Assembly: GCA_002309835.1 (NCBI GenBank) | Contig: DBYL01000040.1 | Span: forward strand, 131,917 to 145,920 | Direction: 5' to 3' | Origin: Bacteroidales bacterium UBA1187 | Lineage (GTDB): Bacteria; Bacteroidota; Bacteroidia; Bacteroidales; Paludibacteraceae | DNA length: 14,004 nt | Part shown: positions 7,905-14,004 of the stretch, one piece after another | Position numbering within the stretch: the first letter of the stretch is position 1 | Layout: every line of letters begins with the position of its first letter | Translations under genes and position numbers: made by a program | Notes under the pieces: model-generated | The model's input: the letters and a program-made list of their open reading frames with translations, nothing else | Databases searched by the model: none | What the model was told of the DNA's origin: nothing

Positions 7905-7936
7905 TTTGCGTATATAAAATATTTGTTGTACCTTTG
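7905..7936 (+). promoter_or_regulatory. promoter of the small HTH gene and outer-membrane protein unit
   Basis: TTTG (7905-7908), a 20-base AT-rich spacer and TACCTTTG (7929-7936) match the Bacteroidota promoter consensus exactly. Transcription should begin around 7943, leaving a leader of about 43 bases before the ATG at 7986. It diverges from the gdhA promoter, with 36 bases between the two -33 elements, close enough for shared regulation. Confidence 0.87.
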
Positions 7937-7945
7937 TAGCCGAAT

Positions 7946-7980
7946 TTGAAATCATTAACATTAAATCCTATAAATTTCAA
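7946..7980. repeat. spaced inverted repeat just upstream of the small HTH gene
   Basis: TTGAAAT (7946-7952) and ATTTCAA (7974-7980) are perfect inverted 7-mers separated by 21 bases, starting about at the predicted transcription start and ending 5 bases before the ATG. In RNA this would be a weak AU-rich stem near the start codon; in DNA the two arms could be half-sites for a regulator. AT-richness makes chance a real possibility. Confidence 0.3.
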
Positions 7981-7985
7981 GAATT

Positions 7986-8225
7986 ATGCGTACAACATTT
8001 AATCGCCTTCGTGCCGTAAAGGACAGCCTTCCTCATGGTAGTATGGATGCTATTGCCGCTGAATTGGGTATTTCCGGAGAGGAAGTACGTGCTTATTTCA
8101 ATGGAGAGGGAACGGCTGATTACCATTTAGAGCCCGGCTTTGACGGCGGTATCGTTGACTTCAGCAGTACTCGCATTTTAGAGATTGCCCTGCGCCGCGC
8201 GTGGGAAGCACAAAATGCTCTTTAA
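7986..8225 (+). CDS. small helix-turn-helix protein, putative DNA-binding
   Basis: A 79-residue protein with a predicted helix-turn-helix at about residues 19-39 (SMDAIAAELGISGEEVRAYF): a first helix, the G-I-S turn and a recognition-like helix. The second half has an EPGFDGGIV strand-like stretch (48-56) and a C-terminal helix. It resembles the short DNA-binding hypothetical proteins common in Bacteroidales, but I cannot name a characterised member. It is the first gene after a strong promoter, in a divergent position from gdhA, and its last 11 bases overlap the following outer-membrane protein gene. Autoregulation, or control of the downstream envelope genes or of gdhA, is inference from position only. 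Confidence 0.75.
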   Translation: MRTTFNRLRAVKDSLPHGSMDAIAAELGISGEEVRAYFNGEGTADYHLEPGFDGGIVDFSSTRILEIALRRAWEAQNAL

Positions 8226-9084
8226 ACGGTTATCTGAATTCACGAAGAAAGGTATAGCTCTGGCGATTTTCGTCGGAGCGTTACCTTTTTTAGTTTGCGC
8301 GAGCGCGTACGCACAAGACTCGTCTGCGGTAAAGAACAAGTGGCTCGATGATTATCATCAGCACGTCGGTCTCACCTATGGCGTAGAGGGGACACTGAAC
8401 GCCAATTACCTATGGCGCGCACTCTATTGCGGAGGATTGAGTATGCAGGTGGACGCCAACGTAGGTTACGGAGGATTGTACGTAGACATGTGGTGGAATA
8501 TAGGTGCAACGGACTGGACCTTCACGCATTTCTTGCCGGAGTTGGACCTGTCTCTGGGCTTTAACCGCTGGGGAGTAGATGTCCATTTGCTCTACATTCA
8601 TAATTTCAACTGCGGTTTCTTCGATTTCAGCAATTATACCTCACGCGGCAACCGCTTAGAGTTGGATGTGCGCTACACCATCAGCAGCAAACTCCCTCTG
8701 AGTTTCCTTTGGGCAACACGCGTTTCTGCCGCGGATGGTTATCTCGATGAGCACGGGAATGTCGTACGGGCATGGTCCAGTTATGCGGAGATCAGCTACA
8801 AACATCGCTTTGCATATGACATCTCGCTTTACGGCGCGATAGGTATCACCCCATGGCGTAGTTGCTACACCGGCTTCCAGCGCGGGTTTGCCGTACAGAC
8901 GCTCGAACTGCGTTTGCGCAAAGACTGGAGCCTGAGCACGCACTGCGGCATGATGTTACAAGGAGTCTTTGTCATCAATCCTTCCGCCTTGGCGGCCGAT
9001 AAGACCACCGCAGAGTGGCATCCTTCCGACCCGGCAAGGCAGAGCATCAATGCCAATATAGCATTAGGATTTTATCTCAAATAA
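8215..9084 (+). CDS. predicted outer-membrane beta-barrel protein, paralogue 1
   Basis: A 289-residue secreted protein. The ATG at 8215 is preferred over the in-frame ATG at 8185 because it gives a normal signal peptide: basic start, hydrophobic core about 13-28, and A-Y-A cleavage site before Gln34. The mature part alternates aromatic and polar residues as in a beta-barrel and has Y-L-W-R near the start, WWNIGATDW, F-L-P-E-L-D, RAWSSYAEISY and GITPWRS. The same landmarks occur in the same order in the next gene, so the two are tandem paralogues. The Y-x-W-R opening recalls TorF-type putative porins, but cargo is unknown. Unlike its neighbour it ends in YLK rather than an aromatic residue. 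The start overlaps the stop of the small HTH gene by 11 bases, so translation is probably coupled. Confidence 0.78.
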   Translation: MLFKRLSEFTKKGIALAIFVGALPFLVCASAYAQDSSAVKNKWLDDYHQHVGLTYGVEGTLNANYLWRALYCGGLSMQVDANVGYGGLYVDMWWNIGATDWTFTHFLPELDLSLGFNRWGVDVHLLYIHNFNCGFFDFSNYTSRGNRLELDVRYTISSKLPLSFLWATRVSAADGYLDEHGNVVRAWSSYAEISYKHRFAYDISLYGAIGITPWRSCYTGFQRGFAVQTLELRLRKDWSLSTHCGMMLQGVFVINPSALAADKTTAEWHPSDPARQSINANIALGFYLK

Positions 9085-9101
9085 TATAACAAACAACTGA
9101 A

Positions 9102-9956
9102 ATGAAAAAAAGAGTATTAGTTCTTGTTGCCGCTGTCATGGCGGTTGTTTTTTCTGCTAAAGCAGAAGTAGAGTTCGCTTACGAAGCGGGCGCAGAGGTT
9201 GTTAGCGCCTATATCTGGCGTGGACAATATAATGGTAGTCTGAGTTTTCAGCCGACGGCCAGCGTGGGTCTGAATGCCTTGGATGAGGCGGTGCAGTTCC
9301 GCGCAGGCGTATGGGGAAATATCGGTGCCAGCGACTGGAAATTCCAGCGCGACAAAGGTGACGGAACCGGTTTCACGCGTTTCATGCCGGAGTTAGATGT
9401 TATGCTCTCCGCTACGGCGTACGGCGCCAGCGTCGGTTTTAACCATTATTACTACTGCGACGGCTCGAATTTCTTCTCTTGGCAGAGCGTAGCCGACCTC
9501 GATACATACGGTAACACCAGTACGACGGAATTCTGGTTCGGTTATAACTTCGATCATTTCTTCGGCGTAGGTGCGTATATCAACTGGTACACGACGATCG
9601 CAGGTCAGGACCTCGTCTATGACGAGAATGATGATCCGCACCGTGCTTGGAGTACCTATATCGAGTTGGGTTATGACTACACCTGGGAGAAGATCGGTCT
9701 GACGCTCGGCGGTCAGTTAGGTCTCTCGCCGTGGGCCAGCGACCTCTATGGCAACTCGAAATTCGCTGTTACGAATATCAGCGTGAAACTCAATAAAGAG
9801 TTCGAAATCGGTCCGTGTACCATCGATATCTTCGCACAAGGATCGCTTAACCCGGACGGTGTGACGACGCAGAACGCAGTCATCCCGGGTGCCGGTGATG
9901 ACAAGCTCTACAAGCAGAAATTGAACGCTGTTCTGGGCTGCGGTTTCTGGTTCTAA
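9102..9956 (+). CDS. predicted outer-membrane beta-barrel protein, paralogue 2
   Basis: A 284-residue secreted protein with a clear signal peptide (MKKR, hydrophobic 5-18, A-K-A cleavage before Glu22). The mature chain opens with AYIWRG, the landmark of TorF-like putative porins, followed by WGNIGASDW, FMPELD, HRAWSTYIELGY and GLSPWAS, matching the previous gene in order and spacing. It ends in CGFWF, a C-terminal aromatic typical of BAM-assembled barrels. An acidic, glycine-rich insert (DKGDGTG) precedes FMPELD and is absent from paralogue 1. It lies 17 bases after paralogue 1 on the same transcript. Substrate or ligand is unknown; the call of beta-barrel is from sequence pattern, and porin activity is inference. 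Confidence 0.8.
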   Translation: MKKRVLVLVAAVMAVVFSAKAEVEFAYEAGAEVVSAYIWRGQYNGSLSFQPTASVGLNALDEAVQFRAGVWGNIGASDWKFQRDKGDGTGFTRFMPELDVMLSATAYGASVGFNHYYYCDGSNFFSWQSVADLDTYGNTSTTEFWFGYNFDHFFGVGAYINWYTTIAGQDLVYDENDDPHRAWSTYIELGYDYTWEKIGLTLGGQLGLSPWASDLYGNSKFAVTNISVKLNKEFEIGPCTIDIFAQGSLNPDGVTTQNAVIPGAGDDKLYKQKLNAVLGCGFWF

Positions 9957-9983
9957 GTCGAGAGGCTTGACACCCGCTTATCT

Positions 9984-11009
9984 ATGCAGGGCGTAAACAA
10001 ACAGCACACGATTGGTGCGCTTATCGGTCTGGCCGTGGCAGCACTACTCATTTGGGGGTGGGAAACCGACTCCAAGTTGAGTTATTATCGCAACGAAGGC
10101 AAAGTCTTCGGCACGTATTATAATATTCGCTACGAAGCCAAAACCGACTTACAAGACAGCATAAATGCTGCCTTGCAGGCCTTCGATAACAGTCTGAGCA
10201 TGTTCAACCCCCACTCTGTTCTCTCGGCGATTAACGACAATCGTGATACGACGACTGACGCAGCCTTTGAGAGCATGTGGGCCGAAGCAGAACAAGTGTA
10301 CGCCCTCTCCAACGGAGCCTTTGATATCACCGTCGCGCCCCTCGTCAAAGCATTCGGATTCGGACGAAAGAGCGATCAGTATGCAACCATCAGTATGCAA
10401 CTCATCGACTCGCTACGCGAGTTCGTAGGCTTTGAGAAAGTCCAACTCATCGACCATAAGGTCATCAAATCCGATGCACGTGTGCAACTGGACGCAGGCG
10501 CTGTGGCCAAAGGTCAGGCATGTGATATGATTGCAGACGTGTTGCGGCGCCAAGGATGCGAGAACTACCTCGTGGATATCGGAGGTGAAGTGGTGGCGCA
10601 TGGAGTGAACGACAAGAAAGAGCCGTGGCATATCGGTATCACCAAACCGAATATCAATAACGAAGGAGCACAAGAGGACCTGCAGGAGATACTTGCCGTC
10701 AGCGACATTTGCATGGCTACCAGCGGCAATTATCGTAATTATTATTACGATGGAGAGCAGCGGCGCAGTCATACAATCGACCCGCGTACCGGCTATCCGG
10801 TGCAGCACTCCGTGCTTAGCGCTACGGTGGTCAGCAGCTCCTGTATGCGTGCCGATGCGTTCGCAACCGCATGTATGGTGTTAGGAGCCGACGAAGCACT
10901 GAAGATGATGGAGCGTGCCGGAGACGCAGCTTGCTACCTCATCGTGGCGCAAAACGACAGTTTAGTGGTCGTACAATCGCCAAAATGGGCGAAAATGATA
11001 GAAAAATAA
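9984..11009 (+). CDS. apbE: FAD:protein FMN transferase (ApbE family), membrane-anchored
   Basis: A 341-residue ApbE-family protein, which attaches FMN from FAD to a Thr/Ser of extracytoplasmic flavoproteins such as Nqr/Rnf subunits. Signature motifs are in order: GTYYNI (43-48), LSMFNPHS (71-78), LDAGAVAKG (169-177), LVDIGGEV (196-203), SHTIDPRTGYPV (262-273) and DAFATA (291-296). A single hydrophobic segment (about 9-25) lacks a lipobox Cys, so it is more likely an N-terminally anchored periplasmic protein than a lipoprotein. It follows the two barrel genes by 27 bases and no terminator is seen between, so it may share their transcript. Neither barrel contains an obvious D-x-x-(S/T)-G-A-(S/T) flavinylation motif, so its substrate is likely encoded elsewhere. 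Confidence 0.93.
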   Translation: MQGVNKQHTIGALIGLAVAALLIWGWETDSKLSYYRNEGKVFGTYYNIRYEAKTDLQDSINAALQAFDNSLSMFNPHSVLSAINDNRDTTTDAAFESMWAEAEQVYALSNGAFDITVAPLVKAFGFGRKSDQYATISMQLIDSLREFVGFEKVQLIDHKVIKSDARVQLDAGAVAKGQACDMIADVLRRQGCENYLVDIGGEVVAHGVNDKKEPWHIGITKPNINNEGAQEDLQEILAVSDICMATSGNYRNYYYDGEQRRSHTIDPRTGYPVQHSVLSATVVSSSCMRADAFATACMVLGADEALKMMERAGDAACYLIVAQNDSLVVVQSPKWAKMIEK

Positions 11010-11018
11010 CTATTTTTC

Positions 11019-11049
11019 TTGCATATATCAGAAAAAAGCAGTACTTTTG
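11019..11049 (+). promoter_or_regulatory. promoter of the bamD-omega-coaBC unit
   Basis: TTG (11019-11021), 20 bases, then TACTTTTG (11042-11049) fits the Bacteroidota promoter. A start near 11056 would leave a leader of only about 11 bases before the bamD ATG. The AT-rich 57-base gap after apbE holds no convincing terminator hairpin, so read-through from the upstream unit is possible. Confidence 0.83.
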
Positions 11050-11066
11050 CAGGCTAATTTGGATAA

Positions 11067-11870
11067 ATGCGCAAAAAAGGCTTATTCATATTACTCTTAA
11101 TGGTGGTCCTCACGAGTTGTGGGGAGTACCAGCGTTTGTTGAAGTCGCGTGACCCTGAGGAGAAATATCAGGCAGCGCTGCAGTATTTCAACCAACAACA
11201 GTATGTGAAGGCCCAAACGCTGCTGGATGACGTGACGGCATATTACCGCGGTTCAGAGCGTTCGGAGGACATCCTCGCCTATCTGGCGCGTTGCTATATG
11301 GGTCAGAAGAGCTATGAGCCCGCTACCGATTATTACCAAGCCTATGTGCGCAATTACCCAAAGGGTAAATATGCTACCGAAGCCTATTTCCAAGTAGGTC
11401 ACTGCCAGTATTTGGACTCGCCGGACGCCCGTCTAGACCAGGCGACAACCAAAAAAGCCATCGAGGCCTTTGAGGTCTTTGTGGAACTCTTCCCGGAGAG
11501 CCCGTACGCAGAGCAGGCCTATCAGGAGATGGCGGAGTTATACGATAAGCTGGCATACAAAGAGCTCAAGAGTGCGCAGTTGTATTATAATCTCGGTACC
11601 TATCTGGGCAATAACTACCTCAGTTGCGAGATCGTTTGCAAGAATGCGCTCAAGAACTACCCCAGCAATAAATACCAAGAGGACTTCTGTTGGTTGATCT
11701 TGCAGTCCAAGTATCAACAACTGGTGAACTCTTTCGAAGAAAGAAAGATGGAGCGTGCCCGCGATGCGCAGGATGAGTACTATAATTTCATCACCGAGTA
11801 CCCCGACTCCAAGCACCGCAAAGACGCCGATAAAATGCTGGCATATATTCGCAAAGTAACAAAAGAATAA
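11067..11870 (+). CDS. bamD: outer membrane protein assembly factor BamD (lipoprotein)
   Basis: A 267-residue TPR lipoprotein, about the expected length. The N-terminus is a lipoprotein signal with lipobox LTSC and acylated Cys18, followed by YQRLLKSRDPEEKYQAALQYFNQQQY, the usual BamD opening in Bacteroidota. TPR-like helical hairpins follow across residues about 33-260, with recognisable A-x-x-Y-F and Y-P-x-S-x-Y elements such as YVRNYPKGKYATEAYFQ and LFPESPYAEQAYQEM. BamD is an essential inner-leaflet partner of BamA in folding beta-barrels into the outer membrane. It is first in a three-gene unit, 3 bases before the omega-like gene; this bamD-omega-coaBC order is familiar from Bacteroidales. 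The two predicted barrels upstream would be typical clients, though adjacency may be coincidental. Confidence 0.93.
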   Translation: MRKKGLFILLLMVVLTSCGEYQRLLKSRDPEEKYQAALQYFNQQQYVKAQTLLDDVTAYYRGSERSEDILAYLARCYMGQKSYEPATDYYQAYVRNYPKGKYATEAYFQVGHCQYLDSPDARLDQATTKKAIEAFEVFVELFPESPYAEQAYQEMAELYDKLAYKELKSAQLYYNLGTYLGNNYLSCEIVCKNALKNYPSNKYQEDFCWLILQSKYQQLVNSFEERKMERARDAQDEYYNFITEYPDSKHRKDADKMLAYIRKVTKE

Positions 11871-11873
11871 CAT

Positions 11874-12206
11874 ATGGATTACAAGAATTCTAAAGCACCG
11901 AAGAACACGGTTACCCGTGACATCAACCAGCTCACCGAGCCGGTTGGTAACGTATACGAGACCGTGGCTATCATCGCTAAACGCGCTAATCAGATTAGCG
12001 CAGGCATCAAGAAAGAGTTAGACGCCAAACTGCAGGATTTCTCTATCCCGCAGGATAACCTCGAAGAGACTTTCGAGAACAAAGAGCAAATCGAGATCAG
12101 CCGCCAGTACGAGCGCCTGCCGAAGCCGTCGTTGATGGCTACCCAGGAGTTCATCGATGGCGAACTCGTTTACCGTTCCGGTAACCGCGACGAGGCATTA
12201 AAGTAA
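11874..12206 (+). CDS. rpoZ: DNA-directed RNA polymerase omega subunit, Bacteroidota type
   Basis: A 110-residue protein matching the Bacteroidota omega subunit. Key stretches are VTRDINQLTEPVGNVYETVAI (about 13-33), where the N-Y-E-x-V-A-I-I-A-K-R-A-N-Q-I helix corresponds to the conserved omega core, then a variable helix, and EQIEISRQYERLPKPSLMATQEF, the typical C-terminal part of this lineage. Omega binds the beta' subunit and helps RNA polymerase assembly and ppGpp response in other bacteria. It is 3 bases from bamD and its TAA shares one base with the coaBC ATG, so the three genes are probably translated from one message. Confidence 0.92.
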   Translation: MDYKNSKAPKNTVTRDINQLTEPVGNVYETVAIIAKRANQISAGIKKELDAKLQDFSIPQDNLEETFENKEQIEISRQYERLPKPSLMATQEFIDGELVYRSGNRDEALK

Positions 12207-13441
12207 TGTCTTTGCGCGGCAAGCACATATTAGTCGGCATCAGCGGCGGTATAGCTGCGTATAAGATACCCGAACTCATCCGTTCGTTAGTCAAAGCGGG
12301 CGCGGAGGTAAGGGTGGCGACGACGAAGAATGCGCTGCATTTTGTAACCGAATTGACCCTGCAGACCGTTTCCGGAAGCAGGGTTTATTCGGATGTGTTT
12401 GCTGCGATTAATGAGCATTCAACCGAGCATATCTCCCTACCCGACTGGTGCGATGCGATGATCGTAGCGCCCGCTACGGCGAATGTGGTGGCGAAGATGG
12501 CGGTCGGCATTGCCGATGATGCCTTAACCACTACGATCTGCTCTTGCGTGGCACGCAAACCCATCCTCGTAGCACCAGCTATGAATGATAAGATGTGGGA
12601 GAACCCTGCTACGCAGAAAGCTATCGAGACCATCCGCGGATGGGAGAACGTGCGCGTGATTGAACCCGCCGAAGGACCGCTTGCATGCGGTACGTGCGGC
12701 AAAGGACGAATGCCGGAGATAGAGGACTTGCAGGAAGCGCTCGAATATGCGTTCGCTCCGCAAGACCTCGTAGGGCAACAGATCCTCATCACGGCAGGCG
12801 GAACGCAGGAGAAGATAGACCCTGTGCGCTTTATCAGCAATTATTCTACGGGTAAGATGGGCATTGCATTGGCGCATGAGTGCGCACGCCGTGGCGCGAA
12901 CGTGACGCTGGTCTGCGGAGCCGTCTCTGCCCCGCTCTATGATCCTTTCGGACGTATTCATCGCATCGATGCCCTTTCCGCGCAAGCGATGTACGAAGCC
13001 TGTGTGGCCGCATGGCCGAACATGGACAGCGCGATCTTATGCGCCGCCGTAGCAGACTTCGCCCCTGCCGAATACGCCTCTGAGAAAATCAAGAAAGAGG
13101 CGCTCACCCCTAATCCTCTAACCTCTAATCCTCTAACCCTTTCCCTGCGGGAAACGCAAGACATCGCTCGCGCCCTCGGCGAGAGCAAGCAGGCGCATCA
13201 GCGACTCATCGGCTTTGCGCTCGAGACGACGAATGAAAAAGAAAATGCGCTCCATAAACTGGAACGCAAACATATGAACGCCATCGTGCTCAACTCGCTT
13301 CGCGAGGCAGGCGCCGGCTTTGGCGTGGATACCAATCGCGTGACGCTGCTTATGGATAACGGCAACTCTATCGAACTACCGTTGAGCAGTAAGGCGCAGA
13401 TAGCAGAGGGCATCATCAACGCCCTCATTGCTAATCGCTAA
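12206..13441 (+). CDS. coaBC: bifunctional phosphopantothenoylcysteine decarboxylase / phosphopantothenate-cysteine ligase
   Basis: A 411-residue fusion catalysing two successive steps of coenzyme A synthesis. The N-terminal flavin-dependent decarboxylase (CoaC, about 1-185) has GISGGIAAYK (11-20), catalytic His75 in HISLPDW, the FMN-site VAPATANVVAKMA, PAMN (124-127) and the active-site Cys161 in LACGTCGKGRM. The C-terminal CTP-dependent ligase (CoaB, about 190-408) has ITAGGTQEKIDPVRFISNYS, STGKMG (214-219), AAVADF (280-285), KIKK (294-297) and GFALET. Immediately after KIKK sits an unusual proline-rich stretch made by a 15-base tandem repeat (see separate entry). The gene overlaps the omega stop by one base and ends 11 bases from the convergent PUR-domain gene. 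All catalytic residues I can identify are present. Confidence 0.95.
   Translation: MSLRGKHILVGISGGIAAYKIPELIRSLVKAGAEVRVATTKNALHFVTELTLQTVSGSRVYSDVFAAINEHSTEHISLPDWCDAMIVAPATANVVAKMAVGIADDALTTTICSCVARKPILVAPAMNDKMWENPATQKAIETIRGWENVRVIEPAEGPLACGTCGKGRMPEIEDLQEALEYAFAPQDLVGQQILITAGGTQEKIDPVRFISNYSTGKMGIALAHECARRGANVTLVCGAVSAPLYDPFGRIHRIDALSAQAMYEACVAAWPNMDSAILCAAVADFAPAEYASEKIKKEALTPNPLTSNPLTLSLRETQDIARALGESKQAHQRLIGFALETTNEKENALHKLERKHMNAIVLNSLREAGAGFGVDTNRVTLLMDNGNSIELPLSSKAQIAEGIINALIANR
13110..13139 (+). repeat. two-copy 15-bp tandem repeat inside coaBC
   Basis: CTAATCCTCTAACCT (13110-13124) is followed directly by a second copy (13125-13139) that differs only at its last base. The unit length is a multiple of three, so the frame is kept and the protein carries a repeated N-P-L-T (residues 303-306 and 308-311). 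A shorter related stretch (CTCACCCCTAATC) leads into the first copy. It lies in the loop just after KIKK of the CoaB domain. One extra unit would account for about five residues more than I recall for typical CoaBC proteins in this loop. Confidence 0.85.
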
Positions 13442-13452
13442 GCGCACGCGTT

Positions 13453-13818
13453 TTACTTAAAGATACCGAAGATGCCTTTCTTCTTAGGCTCCTCGCTCTC
13501 CTCTGCTGCTTTCTCCTCTTTTTCCTCCGGAGTCCATTCCGGACGCTCTTCGATGGCACCCAGCTGCTTCTGGATATAACCGATCACATCCTGCAGACCC
13601 TCCGTGAAGTGCGCAAAATCCTCTTTGTAGAGGAACAGCTTGTGCTTCTCAAACGAAGGAGCTTCTTCTCCCTCAGCCTGACGACGCTTGCTCTCCGTGA
13701 TACACAGATAGAGGTCCTCGTTACGCGCTTTGCGGACGTCTAAGTAATAGATTCGCTTCCCTGCTTTCACCGAACGACTGTATACAATCTCCGGCTCTCT
13801 TCTCTCATCTTTTTCCAT
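13453..13818 (-). CDS. PUR-domain (DUF3276) nucleic-acid-binding protein
   Basis: A 121-residue protein with one PUR-type domain at about residues 10-90: VYSRSVKAGKRIYYLDVR forms the first strands, DLYLCITESKR the next, HKLFLYKEDFAHFTEGLQDVI the last strand and helix. This is the layout of DUF3276 proteins of Bacteroidota, related to Borrelia BpuR and eukaryotic Pur-alpha, which bind single-stranded DNA or RNA. A highly charged, Glu/Lys-rich tail (about 95-113) ends in KKKGIFGIFK. It is monocistronic as far as can be seen, with its own promoter, and is convergent with coaBC with only 11 bases between stops. The target nucleic acid is unknown. Confidence 0.88.
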   Translation of the reverse strand: MEKDERREPEIVYSRSVKAGKRIYYLDVRKARNEDLYLCITESKRRQAEGEEAPSFEKHKLFLYKEDFAHFTEGLQDVIGYIQKQLGAIEERPEWTPEEKEEKAAEESEEPKKKGIFGIFK

Positions 13819-13849
13819 TTTTTCTTCTCGTTTTTTAAAGAATCCGCCG

Positions 13850-13881
13850 CAAAGGTAATCATTTTTTTCGACATATACAAA
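13850..13881 (-). promoter_or_regulatory. promoter of the PUR-domain gene
   Basis: On the - strand, TTTG (13881-13878), a 20-base spacer and TACCTTTG (13857-13850) match the Bacteroidota promoter consensus. Transcription would start near 13843, about 25 bases upstream of the ATG at 13818. Confidence 0.86.
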
Positions 13882-13917
13882 TTTTCGAGAACGATTTTGC
13901 TATTTTTTTTGCAAAAA

Positions 13918-13952
13918 AAGAGACCCGTGAGGGTCCCTTCCTTCTTTTTTTT
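13918..13952. terminator. probable bidirectional intrinsic terminator
   Basis: GACCC (13922-13926) and GGGTC (13931-13935) pair around a GTGA loop; one A-C mismatch further out, three more pairs (13918-13920 with 13937-13939) extend the stem. A T-tract follows on the + side (13945-13952) and an A-tract (13912-13919) precedes it, giving a U-tract on the - side too. No + strand gene ends nearby, so its likely job is to end a - strand gene lying to the right of the window, insulating the PUR-domain promoter. Confidence 0.72.
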
Positions 13953-13954
13953 GT

Positions 13955-14002
13955 AGCGAGTAAGCCCTCGCTCTGCGAAGTAAGCCCCTCCGCGTCAGCG
14001 GA
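13955..14002. repeat. short hairpin/direct-repeat cluster at the window edge
   Basis: AGCGAG (13955-13960) and CTCGCT (13967-13972) form one hairpin with loop TAAGCC; TCCGC (13989-13993) and GCGGA (13998-14002) form another with loop GTCA. Between them, AGTAAGCCC occurs twice, at 13959-13967 and 13979-13987, 20 bases apart. GC content is much higher than in the adjacent AT-rich spacer. It may be an intergenic REP-like element or the end of a - strand gene outside the window; two of the three - strand frames stay open across this stretch, so I cannot decide. Confidence 0.5.
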
Positions 14003-14004
14003 AG

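Noticed and set aside
8185..8214. Upstream ATG at 8185 for barrel paralogue 1
   Set aside because: It would add ten residues (MPCAARGKHK) ahead of an already complete signal peptide and deepen the overlap with the HTH gene; the ATG at 8215 gives a standard secreted-protein start.
12385..12985. Two open frames of about 150 codons on the - strand inside coaBC
   Set aside because: They are antisense to conserved catalytic regions, overlap one another in different frames and have no promoter or recognisable product.
13110..13139. The 15-bp tandem repeat as a CRISPR fragment
   Set aside because: There are only two directly abutting units without spacers, in frame within coaBC.
12206..13441. coaB and coaC as two separate genes
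   Set aside because: The frame is continuous through both domains with no stop or internal start at the domain border, as in the usual bacterial fusion.

Overview
The window reads as a chromosomal segment of a Bacteroidota bacterium, probably order Bacteroidales. Three things point there: four promoters of the Bacteroidota type (TTG, 20 bases, TAYYTTTG), a Bacteroidota-type RNA polymerase omega protein next to bamD and coaBC, and a PUR-domain (DUF3276) gene. Base composition is near-balanced in genes and very AT-rich between them. Genus cannot be read from the sequence alone. No rRNA, tRNA, CRISPR array, transposase or prophage was seen, and genes are tightly packed. No gene-free stretch exceeds 300 bases; the two largest gaps (7800-7985 and 13819-14004) are about 186 bases each and hold promoters and a terminator.

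Layout. (1) Bases 1-1113, + strand: the 3' end of pyruvate phosphate dikinase, an overlapping short-chain dehydrogenase with a hydrophobic C-terminal tail, and a strong intrinsic terminator. (2) Bases 1112-7868, - strand: a compact four-gene unit read from one promoter, in the order gdhA (NADP-type glutamate dehydrogenase), a 975-residue hybrid protein (two receiver-like domains plus a PEP synthase/PPDK-type ATP-binding domain, no phosphohistidine domain), a Na/phosphate cotransporter-family protein with a PhoU-like tail, and a SIMPL-domain protein. Gaps are -1, 6 and 5 bases. (3) Bases 7905-11009, + strand: divergent from gdhA, a small helix-turn-helix protein, two paralogous predicted outer-membrane beta-barrel proteins, and an ApbE-type FMN transferase. 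(4) Bases 11019-13441, + strand: bamD, an omega-like RNA polymerase subunit and coaBC. (5) Bases 13453-13881, - strand: a PUR-domain nucleic-acid-binding protein convergent with coaBC, then a terminator and short hairpin repeats up to the window edge.

How the genes may work together. Unit 2 couples ammonia assimilation (gdhA) to a protein that looks like a receiver-regulated ATP/PEP enzyme and to phosphate-type transport; it is the most unusual part of the window. Unit 3 is an envelope unit of unknown purpose headed by a possible small regulator. Unit 4 is housekeeping: outer-membrane protein assembly, transcription and coenzyme A synthesis.
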